Origin: Ponticoccus alexandrii
GTDB lineage: Bacteria > Pseudomonadota > Alphaproteobacteria > Rhodobacterales > Rhodobacteraceae
Reading direction: 5' to 3'
Assembly: GCF_016806125.1 (NCBI RefSeq)
Contig: NZ_CP047166.1
Span: 3,472,001 to 3,536,000, forward strand
DNA: 64,000 nucleotides
This document shows positions 26,587 through 34,971 of the stretch, piece after piece; position 1 is the first letter of the stretch; each line of letters opens with the position of its first letter. A program made the position numbers and the translations under genes. Under the pieces are notes generated by a model. The model searched no databases. It was not told the origin of the DNA and saw nothing but the letters and a program-made list of their open reading frames with translations.

Positions 26587-27278
26587 CAGCGCACCTCCGG
26601 CATCGAGAGCATGCTGGCCTCGGTCACAGGAACGGACAGGTTCGTCATGGCGGCCCCGTTGAAGATCGCCTTGAAGCCTGCGCGGAATGCCCTCCCCTCC
26701 AGACAGGTCGCGGCAACAACCTGCCCCAGAGACATTTCGCAGTTCATGCCACGGAGCACCTGCTGAACCGCCGCATCTGCTTCGGCATCCTCGACCTGCC
26801 GAAACATGTGCAGCAGCTCCGCATTGCGCACTTCGGCTGCGGAGAAGCTACTATTCGTGACGAGCAGCGCATCGTCCGCGAATTGCTTCGCGATCTGAGC
26901 CCTGATCAGCGCGAACTCCCGGTCGAAACCATTTCGTTCGACCAGCCCATCCGGTTTGACGGCAATCGCGATCCTTTTGCCGTCGTCCAGCGTTGCCAGA
27001 AAATCGAAGGTGTGAGTCTTCAGCTTCCCTTCTTGACTTTTATAGGTGATCTGAGGCGGCTGATCCCAGACGTCGACGACCGCGTGCTGGGAGAGCAGCA
27101 CCAAGAGGCACTTTCGCTCAAGGTGGCTCTCAAAGATCAGCTGCCGCCAGGCGGCCTGGGCACGCAGTTTCGCGACCAGAAACCCTCGTGCACTCGCCCG
27201 CGATCGGGCCGGGAACATCCGGGTCGCACGCGTCCGATCAGGCGGGACATATGGCCCCCCGAAATCTTCGTCATACAT
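26586..27278 (-). CDS. tnsA: TnsA-type endonuclease
   Basis: 230 aa from ATG 27278 (MYDEDFGGPYVPP). PD-(D/E)XK nuclease pattern: Glu at 50/54 in FESHLERKCL, Asp 92 in HTFDF, and Lys 108 in AVKPD, matching the TnsA E...HTPDF...EVK arrangement with Val in place of the usual acidic residue two before the Lys side. TnsA cuts the 5' strands so that the element moves by cut-and-paste. Its stop overlaps the tnsB start by 1 bp. First gene of the transposition operon. Confidence 0.85.
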   Translation of the reverse strand: MYDEDFGGPYVPPDRTRATRMFPARSRASARGFLVAKLRAQAAWRQLIFESHLERKCLLVLLSQHAVVDVWDQPPQITYKSQEGKLKTHTFDFLATLDDGKRIAIAVKPDGLVERNGFDREFALIRAQIAKQFADDALLVTNSSFSAAEVRNAELLHMFRQVEDAEADAAVQQVLRGMNCEMSLGQVVAATCLEGRAFRAGFKAIFNGAAMTNLSVPVTEASMLSMPEVR

Positions 27279-27406
27279 AGACTGTTGCTCCCGGCACCGC
27301 AGGCATGCCTGACGGTGCAACGGGGTCCTCTTTCATTGAGACACGAGGCTCCGGCCTGCAGAAGTCTCTGCACGCTTGACCGGGGCCGAGAGTTGGGTCA
27401 TGAATG

Positions 27407-27436
27407 AGGTGTATCTGGCTACAACTTGATACACCT
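27407..27436. promoter_or_regulatory. 9-bp inverted repeat between regulator and tnsA
   Basis: AGGTGTATC and GATACACCT separated by 12 bases, about 130 bp upstream of the tnsA start and just downstream of the small HTH gene. A reasonable operator for the transposition operon, or a transcript hairpin; it is directly followed by the GC-rich hairpin at 27438-27472. Confidence 0.4.
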
Positions 27437-27437
27437 G

Positions 27438-27472
27438 AAGGGCCTTGGGAGCGTCAACTCCTCGGGCCCTTT
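27438..27472. terminator. GC-rich hairpin downstream of the small HTH gene
   Basis: AAGGGCC and GGGCCCTT arms flank an inner GGAG/CTCC pairing. A T-rich run follows on the plus strand (TTTGCTTTTC) but only TTC on the minus strand, so it is a weak terminator for the minus-strand regulator gene. Confidence 0.35.
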
Positions 27473-27478
27473 GCTTTT

Positions 27479-27721
27479 CTAGGTCATGGTCACTCCTTCC
27501 TCTTCGTGGATGGGGAACAATTCTTCCGGCGACATGCCCACGGCCTGCGCAAGTGCTTCTTCGATGCGCTGAGACCGACACATCCGCTTACCGACCAAGG
27601 TCACCGCAGAGTCACTGACACCGAGTTCACGCGAGATCTGCGCAAGTGACGTTCCGCGGATTCGAAGTTCCGCCTTCAGACGCTCGTGGGCGTCCAAATC
27701 CGTCTTTGTGGGGGTGCGCAT
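27479..27721 (-). CDS. Small Ner/Nlp-like HTH regulator
   Basis: 80 aa from ATG 27721 (MRTPTKTDLDAHERLK), with GGAG nine bases upstream. One HTH of the Mu Ner/Nlp type: LKAELRIRGTSLAQISRELG then VSDSAVTLVGKRMCRSQRIE. Similar small repressors regulate transposition in Mu-like and Tn7-like elements. It lies upstream of tnsA on the same strand and next to the double-dyad operator at 27837-27870, which it may bind. Confidence 0.75.
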   Translation of the reverse strand: MRTPTKTDLDAHERLKAELRIRGTSLAQISRELGVSDSAVTLVGKRMCRSQRIEEALAQAVGMSPEELFPIHEEEGVTMT

Positions 27722-27836
27722 CGGGGTGATCTCCTGGTTCTGAGAGAGCAAAAACAGCCGGACTCATCATCCAGCTAAGGAACTTCAACCGAAGCAGTCA
27801 ATCTCTCAAGATATTGTCGTAAAACAAAAAACCACC

Positions 27837-27870
27837 CGGACCGTTTGGTCCGCACGGACCAAACGGTCCG
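27837..27870. promoter_or_regulatory. Double dyad operator (four CGGACC/GGTCCG half-sites)
   Basis: Two dyads, CGGACC-GTTT-GGTCCG and CGGACC-AAAC-GGTCCG, joined by CA. The two halves are also exact reverse complements of each other, giving a perfect 16-bp inverted repeat with a 2-bp centre. It sits in the divergent region between the Ner-like gene (minus, starts 27721) and the XRE-type gene (plus, from about 27957). Likely the binding site of one of these regulators. A transcript of either strand would also form a very stable hairpin. Confidence 0.6.
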
Positions 27871-27956
27871 ATGCCCTTGTTTTCCTGACCGCTGACCAGC
27901 ATTCCGAGCTAAGGTTCCTGAGAGGGACAAACAGCTCAGACACCGGATCAACGGAT

Positions 27957-28562
27957 TTGGCCACCCCACAGGAAGATCACGAATCGATTGCTCGGCGGGT
28001 TGGTGCGGCCAACCTCCAGGCCATTCGTGCGTCTACCGGACTGAGCCAGGCCCAGTTCGCCGCGGCCATCGGGCTCTCGGACCGCGCCTTACGCCGCTAT
28101 GAGCGCGGGGAACGCGAGCTACCCTAGGCTGCGCGGCTGGCTATCATTCAGGTATACAAGATCGACCCTCTTGCCAGCGACCAACTGGCCGTCGCGGTTG
28201 GGCTGGGCGACGCTGACCTGTCACCAGGCGCAACGGCGGAGACTGCGGTGGAGGAAGATTTCTGGGTGAAGCTTAGGCGAGAGGGGCTGGAATTCAGGGA
28301 GCGGAACTACTCTCCCCTTGGCCAGCATCTTCTGAAGGCCCGCGACTACGCCTTTCTCAGCGCAACGCTGTACTTCGCCGCGAAGCATGTCGCGCTGGGG
28401 CTGGGGCTCCCCTTTGGCTTCGGGGTCAACGGCACGGACTGGGCATTCATCGGAGCCTTCTGTGTGATCGTGCTCTTCTTGTTTTCAGTCGTTGCCGAGC
28501 TGCCCGTACTCAAAGCCGCCAGATACTTCCTAACGAGCATTAAGGGCCACAGGACCTTCTAG
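27957..28562 (+). pseudogene. XRE-type HTH fused to membrane segment, nonsense-interrupted
   Basis: One frame of 202 codons from a possible TTG at 27957. Residues about 17-55 are an XRE HTH (NLQAIRASTGLSQAQFAAAI, GLSDRALRRYERGERELP). Codon 57 is TAG at 28125-28127, where TGG would fit. The frame then continues AARLAIIQVYKIDP and a downstream part (from GTG 28248) with two hydrophobic helices (FLSATLYFAAKHVALGLGLP; WAFIGAFCVIVLFLFSVVAEL). The start codon is uncertain. Either a recently broken membrane-linked regulator or two separate short proteins. Confidence 0.55.
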
Positions 28563-28840
28563 GGACAAGAGCTCGGTTCGCGTCAGAAAAAGCAGAGAAC
28601 CTCGACGGCATTGCCAGATGCCCGCCCGAGAAATCTTGGCCGAACTGTGCCTCTCCCAAAATCCACTTCGAGACACGCCATTTGTGACCGTCTCTGCTCA
28701 TCCGAGATACTGTAGTCGTTCGACACTGGCATCCAGACGGGATCGTGGATAATGTTTTCGAAGCAATGGATTAGATTGAAAGAGACAAGTACTCTCCGGC
28801 GCAGTTAGTTTACGGAAATCAACTTTGGGGTGAATTCCAA
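28563..28840. other. Gene-free region upstream of the SMC-nuclease operon
   Basis: 278 bp without a credible gene; expected to hold the promoter of the operon beginning at 28841. No clear promoter consensus recognised. Confidence 0.4.
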
Positions 28841-29494
28841 GTGGCAGAAATAGCGGTTGCCAGCGAAAGACAAACAGCCATTCGCTTACTCGCCTGCATT
28901 CAGTCGGCAGGAGACACGACCAGTGCACAACGCTTCGGAGCTGATGTAGTTTGCGTTCTGCACTCCCAGTCGCGTTTGCAGGCACTCGACTTCTGGATGC
29001 GTAATCCAGACTATCTCGCCAACGAACTTCTCACGGAGTTCGAGATATCCGGCGAACGTGATCTTCTAGAGATCGTACAGCGCATATTCGATGATCGTGA
29101 GCCCGACCTTCGTCGCTGGCCAATGGTTCGCTACCTATTCGGAGCGTTCGAACCACTAGACAATGCCCTGGCGATCCTACGGGCCGCAGACCTCATTCGG
29201 ATCAGGCGCGACGGTGCCCCGGGGGGGAAGATCCGCGAGCACCTCTATTTGTTGACCACGGCAGGCCGAGACGCGCTAGGACAAGTCACCTCTGCGGCCC
29301 CTGAACTTGAATGGTATCGTGACCGCGCGAGCATCGTGGCGCGTGTGGCTGGCACTCAAGGAGGCAAAGCATTGAAAGACCGACAATATCTCCAGGCTGA
29401 ATATGCGGGAACGGAGCTTAGCCACGTGATCCAGCCGATCACCGAACGGGTTCTGGGACGGCTCGCAGCAATTTTGGAAGGGCTCAACAAATGA
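28841..29494 (+). CDS. Winged-helix-like small protein of the SMC-nuclease module
   Basis: 217 aa from GTG 28841. No family recognised with confidence. The centre (about 100-150) looks like a winged helix (DNALAILRAADLIRIRRDGAP then HLYLLTTAGRDAL), and the N terminus is helical and charged. Its stop overlaps the ATPase start by 4 bp. Position as a small first gene before an SMC-like ATPase recalls the middle component of ABC-3C-type systems; that comparison is inference. Confidence 0.65.
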   Translation: MAEIAVASERQTAIRLLACIQSAGDTTSAQRFGADVVCVLHSQSRLQALDFWMRNPDYLANELLTEFEISGERDLLEIVQRIFDDREPDLRRWPMVRYLFGAFEPLDNALAILRAADLIRIRRDGAPGGKIREHLYLLTTAGRDALGQVTSAAPELEWYRDRASIVARVAGTQGGKALKDRQYLQAEYAGTELSHVIQPITERVLGRLAAILEGLNK

Positions 29495-31413
29495 GTGGTA
29501 GTTGGCTTGAGGCGGTTGCAGAAAAGGCCGGATTGCGCCCCGCAGAAGCGGAGTTGGCCCTCCGCAAGAGGGGAATTGTAGCTAACCGCCCTCTGCGCCC
29601 TGCGCGAACGCTAACGATACGGCGTATCGCGTTTAAGGGGGAAAAGCGCGGAACGGCACATGGTTCTATCGACTTCGATTGGTCTGAACTGACCGCTGGT
29701 GTATGGGCGGTGACGAGCCAGCGAAACCTTCGTGGTAAATCGAGCGTACTGGAGATTCTTCTATGGGCCTTGCGCGGGTCTCCGAAGGGACTGCAAGACG
29801 ATGTGCGCCGATGGCTTTCATGGGTTTGCGTTGAATTCGACGTCGATGATCAACGCTACATAGTGGAATTCGCAGTTGAGGAGCGCGTTCCCCGCGGCAC
29901 CCTAGCGCGGCGGCGCTTGTCAGGCGAACTCGACGGGCTGGATCGTTTCATGTCGAATGATGGGTTCGAAGCTGCGATGTCGCGTTTCATGATGAACACG
30001 CTTGACCTCGACCCGATTACAGCGATGCAGGGTAAGGAAGACCAGCGTCAGATCGTTGAGCATGGTTGGGCGGCACTCTCAGGCGGTCTCTATTTTGGTG
30101 GCGATCACAAACAATTACTCGGCGACGTCCAGATGGCTGGCCTGCCAGCACGCATGCTACAGATGTATATTGGCCTGCCTTGGGCCACGACGGTAATGCA
30201 AGCTGGCACAGCCAAGCGGGAGTTGGAGCAGGAGATCGAAAAAGCTTCCAGGTCTGCAAAGGCTGCGGCGGCAGACGCGGAAAAGGCACGCGAAAGAATC
30301 GACCGTGAACTCCAAACAGCAAGAAAGCTCCTCGACAGCTTTTCGCAAGAGACCGGCACAGCCGCGGAACTTGAGCGACTTGCGGGCGAGGTCGCCCGCC
30401 TCTCTCCTATTGCGCTCGAGCTCGAACGGCGCTTGGTCCGCACGGAGACTGAAGCGACCGAACTAGAGCGCCTCGCCGCCAAAGACGAGCGTGCGGTTCG
30501 TGATCTTCGCGAAAACATCGTTGCAACACAATTTTTTAACGGTCTGCAGCCTGTTTGCTGCCCTCGCTGCGAGACGCGCGTCTCGAAGGAACGGTTAAAC
30601 CGCGAAAGCGCTGATCTAAGCTGTTCACTCTGCGCTGAGGAAATCCCAATCGATGAGATGGAGGGAGAGAGCGACGGACTGGAGGCGATTGAACAGCAAT
30701 TTGCCGCCGCTAAAGCTGCCGCCGACCGAGCTCGCGCCGCGGTCAAATCCCTAGTCGACAGGTCGAAAGTGAGCAGCGGCGAGCTCGACAAAGCACGACA
30801 GGAACTATCTAAGGCTGCGACCAGTGCCACTTTCGAAGATCGGCGCAAGGCTGAACTGGATGTCGCAAGGCTGGAGGGCGCACTGAAGGAGCATCAGAGG
30901 CCGGTCACACCTGAAATTTCCTCTCCAGACTTAACGCTTGCTAGCGCTGCCCATGCAGAAGCTGACAAAGCCTATCAGGCTGGCCGTGGCGACATACTCG
31001 AGAGGTTGAACACGGAAATTCTTTCGCTCGGGCAAAGGCTCGGCGTACAGATGCTTGAGGGTGTTAAGCTCAACACCAACGCCTCACTACTTCTTACCAA
31101 GGGCGGTGAATCTACCAGTTTCGGAAAAGTAACGGCCGGCGAGCGGTTGCGGATCGCGACCGCGGTAGCGCTGCTTCGGGTAGGACAAGAACGGGGCCTT
31201 GGCCGCCATCCTGGGCTGTTGATCATCGATTCCCCCGCCGCAGAAGAAGTGAGCCCCGATGACCTGACTGCAGTGCTAAGCGAACTTCAGGCGATTTCGC
31301 ATGAAACCGCCGGACTCCAGATCATTATTGGAAGTGCCAACGCCGGCGCCATTGTCGAGCAGCTTGGCGAGCAATGGTGCCGAGCTGCTATAGGGGACAA
31401 CTACCTATGGTAG
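29491..31413 (+). CDS. SMC/RecN-like ABC ATPase with zinc-hook-like insert
   Basis: 640 aa. N-terminal ATP-binding half with an atypical Walker A, NLRGKSS, at 79-85 (preceded by SQR instead of the usual G-rich loop). Long coiled coils at about 240-345 and 395-500 flank a CPRC (357-360) ... CSLC (378-381) pair, like a Rad50-type zinc hook. The C-terminal half has a signature-like FGKVTAGERLRIATAVALL, Walker B LLIID (576-580) followed by SPAAEE, and a D-loop/switch region. Such ATPases sense or clamp DNA in Lamassu/ABC-3C-type defence. It overlaps its upstream neighbour by 4 bp. Confidence 0.82.
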   Translation: MSGSWLEAVAEKAGLRPAEAELALRKRGIVANRPLRPARTLTIRRIAFKGEKRGTAHGSIDFDWSELTAGVWAVTSQRNLRGKSSVLEILLWALRGSPKGLQDDVRRWLSWVCVEFDVDDQRYIVEFAVEERVPRGTLARRRLSGELDGLDRFMSNDGFEAAMSRFMMNTLDLDPITAMQGKEDQRQIVEHGWAALSGGLYFGGDHKQLLGDVQMAGLPARMLQMYIGLPWATTVMQAGTAKRELEQEIEKASRSAKAAAADAEKARERIDRELQTARKLLDSFSQETGTAAELERLAGEVARLSPIALELERRLVRTETEATELERLAAKDERAVRDLRENIVATQFFNGLQPVCCPRCETRVSKERLNRESADLSCSLCAEEIPIDEMEGESDGLEAIEQQFAAAKAAADRARAAVKSLVDRSKVSSGELDKARQELSKAATSATFEDRRKAELDVARLEGALKEHQRPVTPEISSPDLTLASAAHAEADKAYQAGRGDILERLNTEILSLGQRLGVQMLEGVKLNTNASLLLTKGGESTSFGKVTAGERLRIATAVALLRVGQERGLGRHPGLLIIDSPAAEEVSPDDLTAVLSELQAISHETAGLQIIIGSANAGAIVEQLGEQWCRAAIGDNYLW

Positions 31414-31438
31414 ATTGGTCGCCTGTGCGTTTACCGGT

Positions 31439-33355
31439 ATGAGCGCACTTTTTCTCCTTAAGGAGCGTCTGGCAAACAATCAGTCGATCACGATCGACGA
31501 TCTCGGCGGCGTGGATGGAATACTCGCCGACGCAGATCAGCTTTATGACGCACCTTTCCTCGACATTTTCGCCGACGTCATCAGCGCAGCACCGCCGACG
31601 GACGGCGCACGACTGCACGACTTCCTGATTGGCGCGTTCAATGCGGCACGCGATCCGCAATCCTTCCGCGACGCGATCGACCTCCTCATTAGAGACGCGA
31701 CGCTGCGCGCGGCAATAGCGCAGGCGGTAGTCGCCATCTTCACGAGACAAATTCGGGAACATAATACCGAGCGCGAGGCACTGATCGCGGCCTACGCGCT
31801 CGAAGGCCTCTTCCGTCTTGCTCTCGAAGGAGATGTAAGCCGGCACCGCCCGCTTCTTGAACTTGCTGAAGTAGCATCCGATGCACCAGGCCCCTTCGCC
31901 CAGCATGTCGCAAAGATTGGCGGGGCCGCTTTCCATGTATGGCGTGACGACGATGTCCTGACGATGCTCCATCGGCTGCTGGACAATGAGGAAGCGGAGG
32001 GGGAAGCAGCGTTTGAGCTCGGTCTTGCATATCTGGCGCGCGCGCTCGAGGGCGGGGAAATGGCAACCATACTTTCCGGCCTAGACACTGCACGCCAGTT
32101 TTTTGAGCGAGCGAGTCATGCTGACTTTGATCGGTCGGACGCACGCGCCTACTCAGCAGCCATTGATCTCGTTCTCGGATTCGCGGCGAACCAGAGCGCC
32201 GCTGATATGCAGCAGACAATGTCTGATCTGGTGACCTCCGCGCGAGATCATGCCGAGGTCCGGCGAGCAGGCCGTGTTGCGGCATGGCTCGCACCCCGTC
32301 AGGACGTGGACCTAGAATGGTTCGAACTCGCACGGACAGCGCAGCGTGCGGCCGATGATCTTGCGCGTCCGAGCTGGATCAACGCAGTCACGACAATGGA
32401 TCGCATCCTTGCCATCTATGACGCAAGTTGCACCATCGCGCACGGTGAAGGTCTACAGTCCGTTTTCCGGCCTCGGGTCGAGGCCGTTTTCCTGCGAGAA
32501 CGAGGCCTTGCTGGGCATCTCGACGATTTGCTCAGCGAAGGCAAATGGCCCGACGAACAGCGAAGGATAGCGCAAACTCTTCGAGCAAGGCTGGACGAGA
32601 CTTACCACGCCGGTGCCAACTTGGGAAAAATTAGGGAGGATGAGCAATATCCGCTGCTCGCGCGCATTCTCCCCAAAGGCACGATGATCGAGCAGCTTCC
32701 CTCGGAAATGGCGCGATCCCTTGAGATCGGGCTCGAAAACCATGTCGTCCAGGGTCACGTACTTGCTAATCCAGTTCTGCAGCGTGTTCTGGCGTCATTG
32801 CGTGGTCACCTGTCCCAAAGCACCGAATATACAGGCGAGATCCAGCGCGCGTTCGACGCCATACTCCAACAGATTTTGGTTTTTTGTAGCGACCGTCAAA
32901 ACGCAGGACTCCGCGATCTTGGTTCGCGAGGTGCCTATTTGCGCGCTCACGATCCCAGCGAGGCGGATCTACAATCCGACCTCCGCGATTTTCTTAGGGG
33001 CAATCTTGTGAGCGCCGAAGTCCTCTCTGAGGTGAGCGGTATAGCGACTGGAAGGACCGATCTATACATAACTCACGGCGGCTTGGCCTTCGTTATCGAA
33101 CTTAAAAAGCACGAGGGCACCTTCTCGCGTTTGTCAGCCGGCCGCTACGCGGCACAGGCTATCAGCTATCAAGCGACCAATGTTCGGCTCGGATTCCTGG
33201 GGGCGCTCGAACTTCTAGATCGAGCGGGGCCTGTCCCTACAATTGAAGAATGTATCTGGCACGACGCCTATACCCCTCAAGGTAGCACGCTCCCCCGACA
33301 CCTTATAGTATTTAGGGTTCCCGGACGCCTGAAATCCCCATCTAAGCTTCGCTAG
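31439..33355 (+). CDS. Large protein with C-terminal PD-(D/E)XK nuclease domain
   Basis: About 638 aa from ATG 31439; a TTG at 31415 is the alternative. Residues 1-500 are predominantly helical, resembling a helical-repeat scaffold, with no recognised domain. The C terminus has a restriction-endonuclease-fold motif: an upstream acidic helix (EADLQSDLRDFL), Asp 541 in GRTDLYI, ELK at 554-556 in FVIELKK, then AAQAISYQ resembling the QxxxY of Cas4/RecB-type nucleases. It begins 25 bp after the ATPase stop and is probably the effector nuclease of the three-gene module. Confidence 0.75.
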   Translation: MSALFLLKERLANNQSITIDDLGGVDGILADADQLYDAPFLDIFADVISAAPPTDGARLHDFLIGAFNAARDPQSFRDAIDLLIRDATLRAAIAQAVVAIFTRQIREHNTEREALIAAYALEGLFRLALEGDVSRHRPLLELAEVASDAPGPFAQHVAKIGGAAFHVWRDDDVLTMLHRLLDNEEAEGEAAFELGLAYLARALEGGEMATILSGLDTARQFFERASHADFDRSDARAYSAAIDLVLGFAANQSAADMQQTMSDLVTSARDHAEVRRAGRVAAWLAPRQDVDLEWFELARTAQRAADDLARPSWINAVTTMDRILAIYDASCTIAHGEGLQSVFRPRVEAVFLRERGLAGHLDDLLSEGKWPDEQRRIAQTLRARLDETYHAGANLGKIREDEQYPLLARILPKGTMIEQLPSEMARSLEIGLENHVVQGHVLANPVLQRVLASLRGHLSQSTEYTGEIQRAFDAILQQILVFCSDRQNAGLRDLGSRGAYLRAHDPSEADLQSDLRDFLRGNLVSAEVLSEVSGIATGRTDLYITHGGLAFVIELKKHEGTFSRLSAGRYAAQAISYQATNVRLGFLGALELLDRAGPVPTIEECIWHDAYTPQGSTLPRHLIVFRVPGRLKSPSKLR

Positions 33356-33408
33356 AAAAAATGGCTTTAGCCACCGGATGCCGTGAGCATCTAGGATGCC
33401 CGGAAACA

Positions 33409-34971
33409 TTACCGCTTAGTAGCCAAGTAAACGCCCATATCTTCCCGCCAGTAAATTCTGCTCAGGTCATGCGGCATCGCCAGAAGTGCGACATCGGCGT
33501 TTCTAAACTTCATGGAGAGAGCTCCCTGTGGTCGCTTCGTGACCTCTGAGACCTCCCCCAAGGAGATGAAGTTCTCTCGAAAACCTCTCATGCTTTCGGC
33601 CGTGACAACTGTTGCACCTCGACGATAGCACTCTGAATTCTTCATTCCGCACAGCAATCCGTGCACTACCAGATAACCCACCGTCTCTACGGTCACTCGT
33701 AGCCGCCTTGCGACGACGCTCATGGAGAGATGGCCCCCACCCGCTGCATCTATACCGACAGGGGCAGGCGCGATGGCTGCTGCCGCGCTTCCAACTGCGC
33801 CGCCTCCTGCTCTGAAAAACTTCTTCTCCCTCTCATATGATTCAAGCATTCGCTGCGTGACAAAGCCTTGGGGAACGATGGTGCCGTCAGCTTGGCGCCG
33901 TGCAAGCCCCCTGTTCACCAAATCCTCTGCGTTACGCTTGGCGAATCCTTTCAACGTGAAAGGTTCCCGCACGTTTGGCGAAGCCACCCCCTCCGACGGC
34001 ACCCCGAGCACCAGCACTCCTTTCCTGACAGAGAAATGGTCGAAGACGTGCCGCCGCACGACGTCACGCAGGGGTTCGAATTCGTCACCGAGGCTCCGGC
34101 TTTTCAGCCATGTGGCCCAGGCACCAAAGACACGACCGAAGAAACGCCCATCCACGCCCTCCTCACGCGCCATCGCCCCGAGGCACTCTGAGAGCGCCGC
34201 AGGGCCGTCTTTCAGCACGTAGTAGCCCGATGCGCCGAAACTCATCCAGTCGGCCTCTCTGTGCCCTGCCAGCGAAGCGTCCGGCCCCTCGGCGATGCGC
34301 AGTCCCAGCACCTCGCACGCGCGGGACACCACATTGAGCTCGAGACGGTCGATCCATCGATCGCCCCGCCCTTTCAGGATGCGGTCGGTGAGGTACTGCT
34401 CGAAAGGGCTGTGGCCTGCGGGGATCATCGGCTGATCCAAGATCCACCCGTAATGCTTCCGAAGCTGCGCCGAAAAGTCCCTAGCATCTTTGCTAAACTT
34501 CTCTGGCGGGAGGGTCACGAGCATACAGCCATGCTCCGGGCAGCTTCTGATCGACGAGAATTTCCACTGCAGGCGGCGCGGAACACGCCACGATTCAGCC
34601 GCACACGGCGCCTCCGCCCTTACACACTCGGGACAGACACGGACCCGCAAGCGCTGAAAACTCTGGAGAGAGGCAAATTCGTCTCGCAGTCGGAAATGCC
34701 CTTTTCCGAGGTGGCGGACTGACACCCATTCCAACGCAGCCGCATCGCACCCGGCCAGCTGCGCCAATTGCTCGATCGCGACCCTCTCCCCGCGAAACAA
34801 GGGATCGATCGGAAAGGCAATGTCGCCGCAGAATCGCTGCATGGAGCTTGCGCCGCCCCTCGCCGCGAGTCGGGACAGCAAAGACGATGCCGGCTCGAAC
34901 GCAGCATGCGGCACAGTCAGCGGCAACTGAGGAAAGGTGTTTCCGGGGATAGCAGGGAGGCTCTTGGCCAA
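33409..34971 (-). CDS. Second TniQ-family protein, tRNA-proximal
   Basis: 520 aa from TTG 34971 with GGAAG six bases upstream. TniQ domain in the first 170 residues: SLLSRLAARGG, RVCPECVRAE and RSCPEHGCML supply the zinc ligands. The C-terminal half contains HTH-like segments (LSMSVVARRLRVTVETVGYLV; ISLGEVSEVTKRPQGAL). It lies alone at the right end, only about 150 bp from the terminus and the tRNA. By analogy with Tn7 TnsD it is the better candidate to recognise the tRNA-Arg site. A truncated homologue sits at the same place in the older element. Confidence 0.87.
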   Translation of the reverse strand: MAKSLPAIPGNTFPQLPLTVPHAAFEPASSLLSRLAARGGASSMQRFCGDIAFPIDPLFRGERVAIEQLAQLAGCDAAALEWVSVRHLGKGHFRLRDEFASLQSFQRLRVRVCPECVRAEAPCAAESWRVPRRLQWKFSSIRSCPEHGCMLVTLPPEKFSKDARDFSAQLRKHYGWILDQPMIPAGHSPFEQYLTDRILKGRGDRWIDRLELNVVSRACEVLGLRIAEGPDASLAGHREADWMSFGASGYYVLKDGPAALSECLGAMAREEGVDGRFFGRVFGAWATWLKSRSLGDEFEPLRDVVRRHVFDHFSVRKGVLVLGVPSEGVASPNVREPFTLKGFAKRNAEDLVNRGLARRQADGTIVPQGFVTQRMLESYEREKKFFRAGGGAVGSAAAAIAPAPVGIDAAGGGHLSMSVVARRLRVTVETVGYLVVHGLLCGMKNSECYRRGATVVTAESMRGFRENFISLGEVSEVTKRPQGALSMKFRNADVALLAMPHDLSRIYWREDMGVYLATKR

